Below, piece by piece: positions 1-7,005 of a stretch of 64,000 nt of DNA. The notes under the pieces are model-generated. The model worked only from the letters and a program-made list of their open reading frames with translations, was not told the origin of the DNA and made no database searches. The DNA is taken from contig CASESG010000002.1 of assembly GCA_949290645.1 (NCBI GenBank), positions 1-64,000 of the forward strand, read 5' to 3'. Every line of letters begins with the position of its first letter. Positions within the stretch are counted from its first letter, which is position 1. The stretch comes from an uncultured Bacillota bacterium (GTDB lineage Bacteria; Bacillota_I; Bacilli_A; RFN20; CAG-288). Both the position numbers and the translations under genes were made by a program.

Positions 1-33
1 GATAAAATCGGCACTTTTTAGGGGTTTCGTTTA

Positions 34-73
34 TCTAGTAAGGGTGTCGTTTTTCTAGTAAGGGTGTCGTTTT
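34..73. repeat. Two perfect 20-bp tandem copies plus a degraded third
   Basis: Two adjacent identical 20-bp units (34-53 and 54-73) contain the core AAGGGTGTCGTTTT. A diverged third copy precedes them at about 14-33. Short repeated boxes of this sort occur just inside the ends of some insertion sequences, for example the IS21 family, so this could be the tail of an element lying to the left of the window. No transposase is visible here, so that reading is inference. Confidence 0.6.
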
Positions 74-108
74 GTATCAAAGCGATAGCACAAAGACATT
101 GACAAATC

Positions 109-133
109 AACCAGCACTGGGTGCTGGTTTTTT
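109..133 (+). terminator. Rho-independent terminator
   Basis: A 9-bp perfect stem (109-117 with 121-129) with a three-base loop runs directly into a T tract. It would end a + strand transcript entering from left of the window. The stem carries A residues before and T residues after, so it could work weakly on the other strand. Confidence 0.8.
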
Positions 134-299
134 CTTTGCCGGAATTGAATCATCCGGCGTTCGGAACGCCAATATATGAGGTAAAGTCAGCATCAAGTGG
201 ATTTGAAGTGCAGTCCTTTCGTGCAAACGCCATCCCAATTTCAGCCACCCAAAAGAGGAGCCTCGTGTGATAGACTATTTCAAATGAAGGGAGCACGAC

Positions 300-752
300 A
301 TGGACTTGAAAGTGGATGAGAACGGTATCCGGTTCACGAAGGGAAAGAGCGTCGAAGATAGGAGGAAGAAGTTCTATTCGCAGCTGTCCTGGACGGTGAC
401 GACCGCTTCCTTGATGCTTGTCGTGGTCGCCTATCTGGTCATCGGCTTCACTCTCGAGGGAGGCTGGTCCCACTTTTGGCCCATCCTCTTCCTCGGCCTT
501 GTCCCGGGACCGGTGGTGGAATGCGTCTTGTTCAAGGATCCGAACCGCTTTCCAATCTGGGCTCTTTGCCTCCTTGCCTATTTCCTCTGTGCGGCGACAG
601 CCAACCTCGGCTATCACCCCTATTGGGTCATCCTCCTTCTCATCCCGATCTATTACGGAATCGTCAATTCCCTGACAAAACTGGTCAAGGCGAAGAAGGA
701 ACTGGAGAAAGCCGAAAGGGAAGAAAGGGTCGAAGGAAAGGCTGAGGAGTGA
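300..752 (+). CDS. Four-helix small membrane protein of unknown function
   Basis: This 150-residue protein has four hydrophobic segments at about residues 33-51, 57-78, 85-103 and 107-123. Its ends are charged and probably cytosolic, and the last 25 residues are almost all Lys, Glu and Arg. A good ribosome site (GAAGGGAG) lies 7 nt before the ATG. The layout resembles the membrane modules found at the C-terminus of some XRE-type regulators, but no HTH is present. I do not recognise the family. It sits between a repeat and two other accessory genes on the same strand. Confidence 0.7.
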   Translation: MDLKVDENGIRFTKGKSVEDRRKKFYSQLSWTVTTASLMLVVVAYLVIGFTLEGGWSHFWPILFLGLVPGPVVECVLFKDPNRFPIWALCLLAYFLCAATANLGYHPYWVILLLIPIYYGIVNSLTKLVKAKKELEKAEREERVEGKAEE

Positions 753-874
753 TCTTCTTCCTCGAGCAAGGAGCCATGAAAACGTTTTCGCTCCCTTCCC
801 TTTCAAGCCATTGCTCTGGCATTGCGATAGAATAGAACACAATTGCGTGTGCAAGGAAAGGACTTATCGGGGCT

Positions 875-1738
875 ATGAAAATCAATCTCGACATTATCAA
901 TGCGAAGTACTCTCTCCTTCTGTCGATGGAGGAAATCGCAAAGATCTTGGGCGTTTCCAAGGAGCAGTTGGACAATTGGCTGATCAACCCGAAGGATCTG
1001 CCGGACATCTATGCCGAAAAGCTGCACGAATACTGCCACAGCCATGGCTTCCGTCCCAACGAGTGTCAGCTTTCGGTGACTTGTCCGGAAATGAACTTCG
1101 TCGACGGCGACACCCACTATCTCTTCCACAGCGTGGAGCAGAGAAGGAAGGGACGTGCCGGGCGCAAATTCCTCCCTTCGCTAGAAAAGGGAGATCAGCC
1201 GGGGCTTTTCTCTTTGCAGACCGACTACCGGACTGCGGCCTTGCTCTCTGCGGAGAACCATTGCCCGTACTGGTACTTCTACGCCTTGGATGCGAAAGAT
1301 CTCACCTATGAGAAGATAGACAGCATTCTCCACTTCGCCTATGCCCGTGCCTATTTCAAGGGCTGGCTGGAAGAGAGAGCAGACCATCCGTTCGTGAGAC
1401 AGATCGTCAATCCCCTCAAGAAGGCGGATTATGTCATCGTTCCTCAGACAAACGAAGCGATGGATGACCTGATCAAGAGCTTCGCCAACGGGGAGATCAC
1501 GGACTTACAGTGCCAGAACGCTCTCAATCAGTACCGCCTCGGAATGCGATACGTGATCATGAGCGAGAAGGGCATGGAACACCTGCGCTACATCCGGGAA
1601 TTCTATTCCTCCCACTCGGAGGTTGCCGACTACCAGGAGTTCGCCGCTCCCTTCCTCGCCGAAGGAAAAAAGAAGGCCAAGGAAGAACTGATTCAATACC
1701 GCGGAAACGGCCTTTACATCGATGAGCTCATGCGCTGA
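875..1738 (+). CDS. HTH protein fused to a DUF3990-like (ADP-ribosyltransferase-fold) domain
   Basis: In this 287-residue protein, residues 17-36 look like a helix-turn-helix (MEEIAKILGVSKEQLDNWL). Residues 80-245 follow the DUF3990 layout as I know it. A LFHSVEQ segment (83-89) sits where the family has LYHGS, and GLFSLQTDYRTAALLS (110-125) where it has GFYLTTD followed by an Ala/Trp-rich helix. ADYVIVP (184-190) stands in for YDIVIGP, and the final block at 226-240 for a Q/F-x-T-x-x-AL-x-x-L block. DUF3990 is grouped with ADP-ribosyltransferase-like domains seen in toxins and is often encoded next to a small HTH gene; here both sit in one chain. The family call is from memory of consensus and needs a profile search. 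No partner DUF3791 gene is visible. Confidence 0.5.
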   Translation: MKINLDIINAKYSLLLSMEEIAKILGVSKEQLDNWLINPKDLPDIYAEKLHEYCHSHGFRPNECQLSVTCPEMNFVDGDTHYLFHSVEQRRKGRAGRKFLPSLEKGDQPGLFSLQTDYRTAALLSAENHCPYWYFYALDAKDLTYEKIDSILHFAYARAYFKGWLEERADHPFVRQIVNPLKKADYVIVPQTNEAMDDLIKSFANGEITDLQCQNALNQYRLGMRYVIMSEKGMEHLRYIREFYSSHSEVADYQEFAAPFLAEGKKKAKEELIQYRGNGLYIDELMR

Positions 1739-1776
1739 CGGTGCGCTCTCTTCCAAAGAGTATTCCTCTTCTCAAA

Positions 1777-1810
1777 ACAGGAAAGAGACATTTCTTTTCT
1801 CTTTTCCTGT
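1777..1810. other. Long inverted repeat in the 1739-1852 gap
   Basis: An arm of 12 bases (1777-1788) pairs with 1798-1810 with a single-base bulge and a 9-base loop. No T tract follows on the + strand, while the - strand side has a short T run. It may end or protect the transcript of the upstream gene, but it does not look like a standard terminator. Confidence 0.4.
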
Positions 1811-1852
1811 GACGAACGATCTTTCCTCTTCCGATTGAGAAAACCTTTTGAC

Positions 1853-2272
1853 ATGAATAGCGATCAACTTTACTGGACGGCTGGAAAATGCCTGGACTAC
1901 TGCCAAAGGATCGAGCACGACGTTTCCTTGCTTCTGAAGCTCCTTTCGCTCTATCAAGGCGTTCCTCTTCCTTCGGAGGAGGAAAGAAGAACCCTCGGAC
2001 AAGACATCCATCTTTTGGAGGAGATCGACAGGGATTCCTATCTGAGCGAGAACGATTATCGTCTGCTCAAGGGCCTGAGAAATCGAAGGAACCGCCTCGT
2101 CCATGAGTGCTTCAACGATTTCCGCTATGCCAAGGACGAGGACTTCGAATCCTCTTTTTCCTGTTCCTGCTCTTTTGCCGAGCTTTTCCTGTCTGATCTC
2201 GAGAAGCTTTGGAAAGCGATCGAAAACGCCCGCATCCAGACCTTTTCGTTGCTTTCCAGAGGGAAGGGATGA
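1853..2272 (+). CDS. HEPN-like small protein (candidate RNase or toxin)
   Basis: This 139-residue all-helical protein contains RNRLVH at residues 79-84, the R-N-x-x-x-H form of the R-x4-6-H motif that marks HEPN nucleases. The rest is amphipathic helices, fitting a HEPN four-helix bundle. The longer frame would start with TTG at 1835 and has no ribosome site; the ATG at 1853 has a weak GAGAAAA 9 nt upstream, so I prefer it. It ends 6 nt before mutY and may be co-transcribed with it. Many HEPN proteins are toxins or defence nucleases, but some only bind; a nucleotidyltransferase (MNT) partner is not seen nearby. Function is inferred from one motif. Confidence 0.5.
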   Translation: MNSDQLYWTAGKCLDYCQRIEHDVSLLLKLLSLYQGVPLPSEEERRTLGQDIHLLEEIDRDSYLSENDYRLLKGLRNRRNRLVHECFNDFRYAKDEDFESSFSCSCSFAELFLSDLEKLWKAIENARIQTFSLLSRGKG

Positions 2273-2278
2273 TTCCGG

Positions 2279-3298
2279 ATGGAAGAGGAACTGCTCTCTT
2301 TCTACAAGAGCGAGGGAAGGAAGCTTCCCTGGAGGAAAAAGGATGTCTCCTTCTACGAAGTCCTTGTCAGCGAGACCATGCTCCAGCAGACGAGGGTGGA
2401 GAAGGTCCTTTCCTACTACGATCGTTTCCTGAGGAAGTTTCCGAGTCTTGAAAAACTCGCTAGGGCCAAGGAAGAGGAAGTCCTCAAGCTCTGGGAGGGG
2501 CTTGGCTATTACTCCAGGGCGCGAAATCTCCTCAAGGCCGCAAGAATGCTCTCGTCCTTGACATCCTTGCCCGAGACGAAAGAGGAACTTCTTTCCGTCC
2601 CGGGAATCGGAGAATACACCAGCAAGGCCATCCTTGCCCTCTTTTTCCACAAGAGGGAGTTTGCCGTCGACGGAAATCTCCTCCGCGTCCATTCCAGGCT
2701 CACCAAGGACGACCGATCGCTCGCCACGAGGAAGAAGAACGCCGAGCTATACTTTCAGGAGCATCTCAGGAAAGGAGACCCCAGCGACCTCAACCAAGCC
2801 CTGATGGACCTGGGAGAGCTGATCTGCCTTCCAAACGGAATGCCCCGCTGCGCTCTCTGCCCCTTTGAGGAGGACTGCCTCGCCCACAAAGGCCATGTCG
2901 AGACGCTCTACCCAAAGAAGGAAAGAAAACAACAGAGGAAGGAGGAGAAGAGGACCGTCTTCCTCTTCTTTCTCGACGGCCGTTATGTCCTTCGGAAGAG
3001 AAAGGAGAAAGGCCTTCTTCACAACCTCTACGAGTTTCCGAACGTGAAACAGACCTTCCGCGATGAGGGAAGTCTCAAAAAGTACCTGTCCCAAGAAGGC
3101 ATCCATTTCCAAAGAGTCGAATTCCTTGCAAAAAGCGCGCACGTCTTCTCCCATCTCCTGTGGAAGATGGACAATGTCGAAGTGATCCTCCGGCAAGAAG
3201 CGAAAGACAAGGACTGGATCTACGTCACAAGGGAAGAGCTCGAAAATTACGCGATTCCCTCCGCCTTCCAGGCAATCAAGAAGAAGATCGAAAGCTGA
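2279..3298 (+). CDS. mutY: Adenine DNA glycosylase MutY
   Basis: MutY removes adenine mispaired with 8-oxoguanine in base-excision repair. The 339-residue chain has the HhH-GPD core: SETMLQQT with catalytic Glu32, the hairpin VPGIGEY (107-113), and VDGNLLRV with catalytic Asp131. Iron-sulfur ligands are Cys183, Cys191, Cys194 and Cys200, with seven rather than six residues in the first gap. A NUDIX-like C-terminal domain for 8-oxoguanine recognition follows from about 220. It starts 6 nt after the HEPN-like gene and ends at a clear terminator. Confidence 0.95.
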   Translation: MEEELLSFYKSEGRKLPWRKKDVSFYEVLVSETMLQQTRVEKVLSYYDRFLRKFPSLEKLARAKEEEVLKLWEGLGYYSRARNLLKAARMLSSLTSLPETKEELLSVPGIGEYTSKAILALFFHKREFAVDGNLLRVHSRLTKDDRSLATRKKNAELYFQEHLRKGDPSDLNQALMDLGELICLPNGMPRCALCPFEEDCLAHKGHVETLYPKKERKQQRKEEKRTVFLFFLDGRYVLRKRKEKGLLHNLYEFPNVKQTFRDEGSLKKYLSQEGIHFQRVEFLAKSAHVFSHLLWKMDNVEVILRQEAKDKDWIYVTREELENYAIPSAFQAIKKKIES

Positions 3299-3303
3299 AA
3301 CTC

Positions 3304-3327
3304 AAAAAGGGGCCTTTCGCCCCTTTT
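3304..3327 (+). terminator. Terminator after mutY
   Basis: A GGGGC/GCCCC stem is extended by A-T pairs and followed by TTTT, 5 nt after the mutY stop. No gene is seen between here and the tag promoter region at 3480. Confidence 0.8.
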
Positions 3328-3478
3328 CGTGTTCCCGGAAGAATCTCGGCAAAGAAAAAGAAGAGAGAGAAGCGAGAAATCCTCATGCCCGAGAAGGATG
3401 GACGAACCCCTCCTTCCTAGACAGGGACAGGATAACAGGTTTTGTTACCTATTGTCAACAACTTTTTTCGAAAGAACC

Positions 3479-3487
3479 TGCTATAAT
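3479..3487 (+). promoter_or_regulatory. Extended -10 promoter of tag
   Basis: TGCTATAAT is a perfect extended -10 element with its last base 7 nt before the tag ATG at 3495. A good -35 at standard spacing is lacking; TTGTCA at 3452 is 24 nt away. The expected transcription start falls on or next to the ATG, so the mRNA would have almost no leader. Confidence 0.65.
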
Positions 3488-3494
3488 CCAGGAC

Positions 3495-4058
3495 ATGGAT
3501 AACAAGCTGATCTGCCCGTGGGCCCGGAAAGATCCCCTGCTTCGCCGATATCACGACGAGCGTTGGGGAAGGAAAGTCAAAGACGACCAGGAGCTATTCG
3601 CCCTTCTGGAGCTGGAGTGCCTTTCCGTCGGTCTCTCCTGGAGACTGATTCTGAGCAAGGAAGAGCTCCTTCGCTCTGCCTTCGACTCCTTCGATCCGAT
3701 GCTCTGTTCCCAGGAAGGGGATGACAAGGTCGAGCAATTGCTCGCCCTCAAGGGGATGATTCACCATCGAAAGAAGATCGAGAGCGTCTTCCACAATGCC
3801 CGCTGTTTCCTCTTGATCGTCAAGGAATACGGCTCCTTTCTTCCCTACCTCGAACAGATCGCCGGAGAGAGAAAAGACAACCACCTTACGGCGGAGGACA
3901 GGCTTCCGACCGTCTCAAAAGAGTCCGTCCTCCTCTCCAAGGACATGAAGAGAAGAGGCTTCCTCTATCTCGGCCCTGTCATCCTTTATTCCTATCTTCA
4001 GGCCGTCGGTCTTGTCGACGACCATCTTCTCTCTTGCCCCTTCCACGGCATCGAATGA
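3495..4058 (+). CDS. tag: 3-methyladenine DNA glycosylase I
   Basis: Tag excises 3-methyladenine from alkylated DNA. The 187-residue chain has the expected zinc ligands Cys7, His20, His177 and Cys181, with the same 13- and 4-residue spacing as the E. coli enzyme. The LELECLSVGLSW segment holds Glu41 and Trp49 of the base pocket. A KKIESVFHNA segment matches the family's helix after the pocket. There is no usable ribosome site other than AGGA 3 nt before the ATG, which is too close, and this supports leaderless translation. It converges with the zinc-ribbon gene, leaving only 8 nt between them. Confidence 0.92.
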   Translation: MDNKLICPWARKDPLLRRYHDERWGRKVKDDQELFALLELECLSVGLSWRLILSKEELLRSAFDSFDPMLCSQEGDDKVEQLLALKGMIHHRKKIESVFHNARCFLLIVKEYGSFLPYLEQIAGERKDNHLTAEDRLPTVSKESVLLSKDMKRRGFLYLGPVILYSYLQAVGLVDDHLLSCPFHGIE

Positions 4059-4066
4059 GGAAGAGC

Positions 4067-4504
4067 TCAATAATATTGGTTGGTCGCCGCACAAGTCGTC
4101 ACGACGATAACGACAGCAAGGATGATGACAATGACCGCTTCGACGATGAACGTGATCGTCGCGACACGTTTCGCCTCCTCGTCTCCCAGGCAGAGGACCA
4201 GGATGAAACCAGGCAGGGAAAGGAAGAAGGCCATCAAAAAGCCGACCCCGCCGCCGGAGAGGGGTTTGTTCGAATAATAGGTGCGGATCTGAGGTGAACT
4301 TTTCCGCACAGGTTCCTTCTTTTCCGTCTCTTCCTTCACCTCTTTCGTCTGTCTTCTTCCACAGACGGGACAGAAGGCATCGTCTTCGTTTAAAAGGGCG
4401 TTGCAGGCCGAACACTTCTTCTTTCCGTCCATCCTTTTACCGCACCTTGGGCAATAGGCAGCATCTTCCGGAGCTTCCGCTCCGCACATCGGGCATTCTT
4501 TCAT
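4067..4504 (-). CDS. Double zinc-ribbon membrane protein
   Basis: This 145-residue protein starts with two zinc ribbons: Cys4/Cys7/Cys18/Cys21 and Cys31/Cys34/Cys45/Cys48. A charged linker follows, then two membrane segments at about 86-106 and 115-138. I chose the ATG at 4504 because GGAGG lies 9 nt upstream and the first ribbon begins at once. A longer frame to 4603 adds only basic sequence. Such zinc-ribbon/membrane proteins are common in Bacillota, with no agreed function. Confidence 0.75.
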   Translation of the reverse strand: MKECPMCGAEAPEDAAYCPRCGKRMDGKKKCSACNALLNEDDAFCPVCGRRQTKEVKEETEKKEPVRKSSPQIRTYYSNKPLSGGGVGFLMAFFLSLPGFILVLCLGDEEAKRVATITFIVEAVIVIILAVVIVVTTCAATNQYY

Positions 4505-4632
4505 CGCAACCATCCTCCCTCGCCTGTTTACTCTAATTCCTTCCCTTCGCATTTGTCGAGAAAGAGGAAAGGACGACTCGTCGTTCCAATGAAAAAAAGC
4601 CAAACAAATGTGCTAATTTTGTAAAATTAACG

Positions 4633-4654
4633 AAAAAAGCTCGATTTCTCGAGC
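4633..4654 (-). terminator. Terminator of tRNA-Ala
   Basis: A perfect 6-bp stem (4639-4644 with 4649-4654) is followed on the - strand by six T residues (4633-4638). It lies 14 nt beyond the tRNA-Ala CCA end. The same stem-tetraloop-T design recurs after tRNA-Gln. Confidence 0.85.
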
Positions 4655-4667
4655 ATTTATGTATCGA

Positions 4668-4743
4668 TGGTGGACCTGATGAGGATCGAACTCACTACCT
4701 TCTCGTTGCGAACGAGACGCTCTCCCAAATGAGCTACAGGCCC
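4668..4743 (-). tRNA. tRNA-Ala (anticodon CGC)
   Basis: A 76-nt cloverleaf with an encoded CCA end. The acceptor GGGCCTG pairs with CAGGTCC with one G-T, the D stem is GCTC/GAGC and the anticodon loop is TTCGCAA, giving CGC for codon GCG. The T loop is TTCGATC. The gene lies 36 nt downstream of the deoxyinosine glycosylase gene on the same strand and may share its transcript. Confidence 0.95.
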
Positions 4744-4779
4744 AGCAAGGTATAAAGATAGCAAAGTTGTGGAAGGATT

Positions 4780-5262
4780 TCAACTGAGGAAAGGCAAGAG
4801 TCTTTCCCGATAGATCGCAAGAAGCCTTTCGAGGGAAAAGGAAGCGTTGGCAGCGGAGGTCGAGGGAAGAGGGAGGAAGGGATCGGAAAAGAACTTCCGA
4901 AAGTAAGTCTCGGCCGCCTTTCCGGTGGTGAAGATCATCTCCGGGGATAGCTTCCTCTTGAGAGAAGGAAGGTCGATTGGAACCGGGTCGCGGATGCTGC
5001 CGTCCTTGCTGTTTTCGATGTCGCAGGAGAAGAGGACATCGTAGAGGGCGATCTTGTGCCGCACAAGAAACCTCTTCCTCTCCAAAGTCGAAAGAGGAGT
5101 GTCCTCGTCAAAGAGGGTGGCAAGGACGGGAAAGAAGCGATTGCTCTTGTGGGCATAGTAGAATCCTTCCTCCCTGGACTTCACCGAAGGAAAGGAGCCG
5201 AGGATCAAGACCCTGGCCCCTTCGGGAAGAAAGGGAGGAAGAACGGAGTGGTCGACTCTCAC
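4780..5262 (-). CDS. DNA-deoxyinosine (hypoxanthine) glycosylase, UDG superfamily
   Basis: This 160-residue protein matches family 6 of the uracil-DNA glycosylase superfamily, which excises hypoxanthine from DNA. Visible motifs are ILGSFPS (20-25) as motif 1, HKSNRFFPVL (38-47) with the active-site Asn41, DVLFSC (75-80), and LPSTSAA (132-138) as the DNA-intercalating loop. The GTG start overlaps the stop of the upstream HdeD-like gene by 4 nt, so translation is probably coupled. It is the third DNA glycosylase within 3 kb. Confidence 0.85.
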   Translation of the reverse strand: MRVDHSVLPPFLPEGARVLILGSFPSVKSREEGFYYAHKSNRFFPVLATLFDEDTPLSTLERKRFLVRHKIALYDVLFSCDIENSKDGSIRDPVPIDLPSLKRKLSPEMIFTTGKAAETYFRKFFSDPFLPLPSTSAANASFSLERLLAIYRERLLPFLS

Positions 5263-5813
5263 TTAACTCTCTTTCCCTGATGGAGCAGGAAGGAAGAGAC
5301 GAAGAGGAAGATCGAGAGGACGATGAAGGAAACGCCTAGGATGACCGACGAGAAGCGCTGGAAGTCCGGGATGAAGTAGAGACAAAGTCCCAGGGTCAAG
5401 AGACAGACGCCGACAACGGCCTCGACGATGGTCGGCGTTCTCTTGCGATGGACAAGCGGTAACAAGCCCAAGATGCCGTCGATCAAGGCGATGGCGCCGA
5501 TGACGATGATGAAGAGGGTGATGAACTTCGTGAGCGGGATGGCGTTTTGAAGGAAGCAGAGCAGGCCGAAGGCGATCAAGGCCGAGCCGAAGACCCCTTC
5601 CGTGCGGACCAGGGACTTGTGCTCCATGAAACAGCTGACGACGTTGATCAGACCTCCGATGAGGAAGACGACACCCAGGATCACGTTGACGATGTTGTCC
5701 AGGGCGATCGAGCAGCACAAGAGGATGCCAATCACAAGCAGGACGACGGCCTGGATGAGCATCACGGTCTTGGAGCTCGTGTCGATCTTCACGGTCACTT
5801 TCTTTTCGAACAT
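5259..5813 (-). CDS. HdeD-like (DUF308) six-helix membrane protein
   Basis: This 184-residue protein is made almost wholly of hydrophobic helices in three pairs, the DUF308/HdeD pattern (repeated Gly-rich VLLVIGILL and ILGVVFLIGG type segments). AAAGGAGG lies 8-9 nt before the ATG at 5813. The family includes the E. coli acid-resistance protein HdeD, but most members are uncharacterised. A much longer - strand frame (to 6896) is open only because it overlies the glycerate kinase gene and is not real. Confidence 0.8.
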   Translation of the reverse strand: MFEKKVTVKIDTSSKTVMLIQAVVLLVIGILLCCSIALDNIVNVILGVVFLIGGLINVVSCFMEHKSLVRTEGVFGSALIAFGLLCFLQNAIPLTKFITLFIIVIGAIALIDGILGLLPLVHRKRTPTIVEAVVGVCLLTLGLCLYFIPDFQRFSSVILGVSFIVLSIFLFVSSFLLHQGKRVK

Positions 5814-5873
5814 GGATAGACCTCCTTTGCCATGGGATAGCGACTCCATTATACTTTCTTTGGAGAAACAGCG

Positions 5874-6995
5874 ATGAGATTTTTTCTGCTTTCCAACGCC
5901 TTCAAGGGATCTTTTTCCTCGAAGGAGATCAACGACCTGTTCCAGGAAGGTCTCTCCTTCCTTTGCGATGCCTCCTTCCACAGCTATGAGATGGCCGACG
6001 GAGGAGACGGAAGCCTCTCTGCCCTCTCTTCCTATCGGAAAGGAATTTTCCAGAAGACAAAGACCAAAGGCCCGATCCTGGAGAAGGAAATCGAAAGCGA
6101 ATTCTTTCTCTCCGATGAGGAAGCCTTTCTCGAGGAGAGAAGGACCGGTGGTCTTGCCCTGATCGGGACAAAGCACTTCAAGGAGACGACAAGCTATGGC
6201 CTGGGAGAGGAGATCCTCTCGGCCAAGAAGAGCGGGGCCAGGAAAATCCATCTCTTCTTGGGAGGGAGCGCCAGCAACGACCTGGGACTGGGGATGCTCT
6301 CGGCCCTGGGGATGAACTTCTTTGACAGGGCAGGAAAGAAGATCGTTCCCACGACCGGCTCGCTCTCGAAAATCGTCTCCTATGACAAGGGGACGCTTGA
6401 AAAGAACATCCGCGATCTTTCCTTCACCATGATCCCGGACGTCTTCGCCCCGCTTCTGGGAGAGAAGGGAGCGACGTATCTTTTCGCTTCCCAGAAAGGG
6501 GCGAGGAAGGAAGAGCTCCCCGCCATGGAAAAGAACTTCAGGAGACTTCTTGCTCTCTTTGATGACGAAAGAAGGATGGACTCCCAAAAGAAGGGAGCCG
6601 GGGCGGCCGGCGGCATCGGCTATGCCGGATATCGTTTTCTCAATGCCAAGGCCGTTCTGGGAGCGGAATATTTCCTCTCCCTCTCCAACATCGGAAACGA
6701 GGCCCGGGAGGGAGACGTCCTTGTCACCGGCGAGGGACGGATCGACAGAAGCAGCTTCCAGGGAAAGCTTCTTGGAACCTTGCTGGATCTTGCCAAGAAA
6801 AAGAAGATGCTCTTTCTTGCCATCGGCGGAAGCGTCTCCGCAGAGATCGAAAGGAAAAAGGAAAAGGATGTCCTCTTCCTTCCTCTTTCCAGCCAAGGAA
6901 AGATCCTCACCCGAGAGGAGATGCTCAAGGCCCTAAAGAGGAATCGAGATCTCCTTTTCTCCTTCCTTACCCGAAAAGAGGGAAATCCCGTATAA
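5874..6995 (+). CDS. glxK: Glycerate kinase
   Basis: This 373-residue enzyme of the GlxK/GarK family phosphorylates D-glycerate to 2-phosphoglycerate, linking glycerate to glycolysis. Supporting motifs are SNAFKGSFSS (7-16), the MADGGDG loop near residue 40, a GGSASNDLG block near 140, and GAAGGIGYAG followed later by VTGEGRID. GGAG precedes the ATG, and a TATACT -10 lies about 20 nt upstream. It diverges from the HdeD-like gene. No glyoxylate or serine pathway genes are next to it. Confidence 0.9.
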   Translation: MRFFLLSNAFKGSFSSKEINDLFQEGLSFLCDASFHSYEMADGGDGSLSALSSYRKGIFQKTKTKGPILEKEIESEFFLSDEEAFLEERRTGGLALIGTKHFKETTSYGLGEEILSAKKSGARKIHLFLGGSASNDLGLGMLSALGMNFFDRAGKKIVPTTGSLSKIVSYDKGTLEKNIRDLSFTMIPDVFAPLLGEKGATYLFASQKGARKEELPAMEKNFRRLLALFDDERRMDSQKKGAGAAGGIGYAGYRFLNAKAVLGAEYFLSLSNIGNEAREGDVLVTGEGRIDRSSFQGKLLGTLLDLAKKKKMLFLAIGGSVSAEIERKKEKDVLFLPLSSQGKILTREEMLKALKRNRDLLFSFLTRKEGNPV

Positions 6996-7005
6996 TGGGA
7001 AAGCC

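Noticed and set aside
5814-6896. A long N-terminal extension of the HdeD-like gene
   Set aside because: It is antisense to glycerate kinase, and the true start at 5813 has a clear ribosome site.
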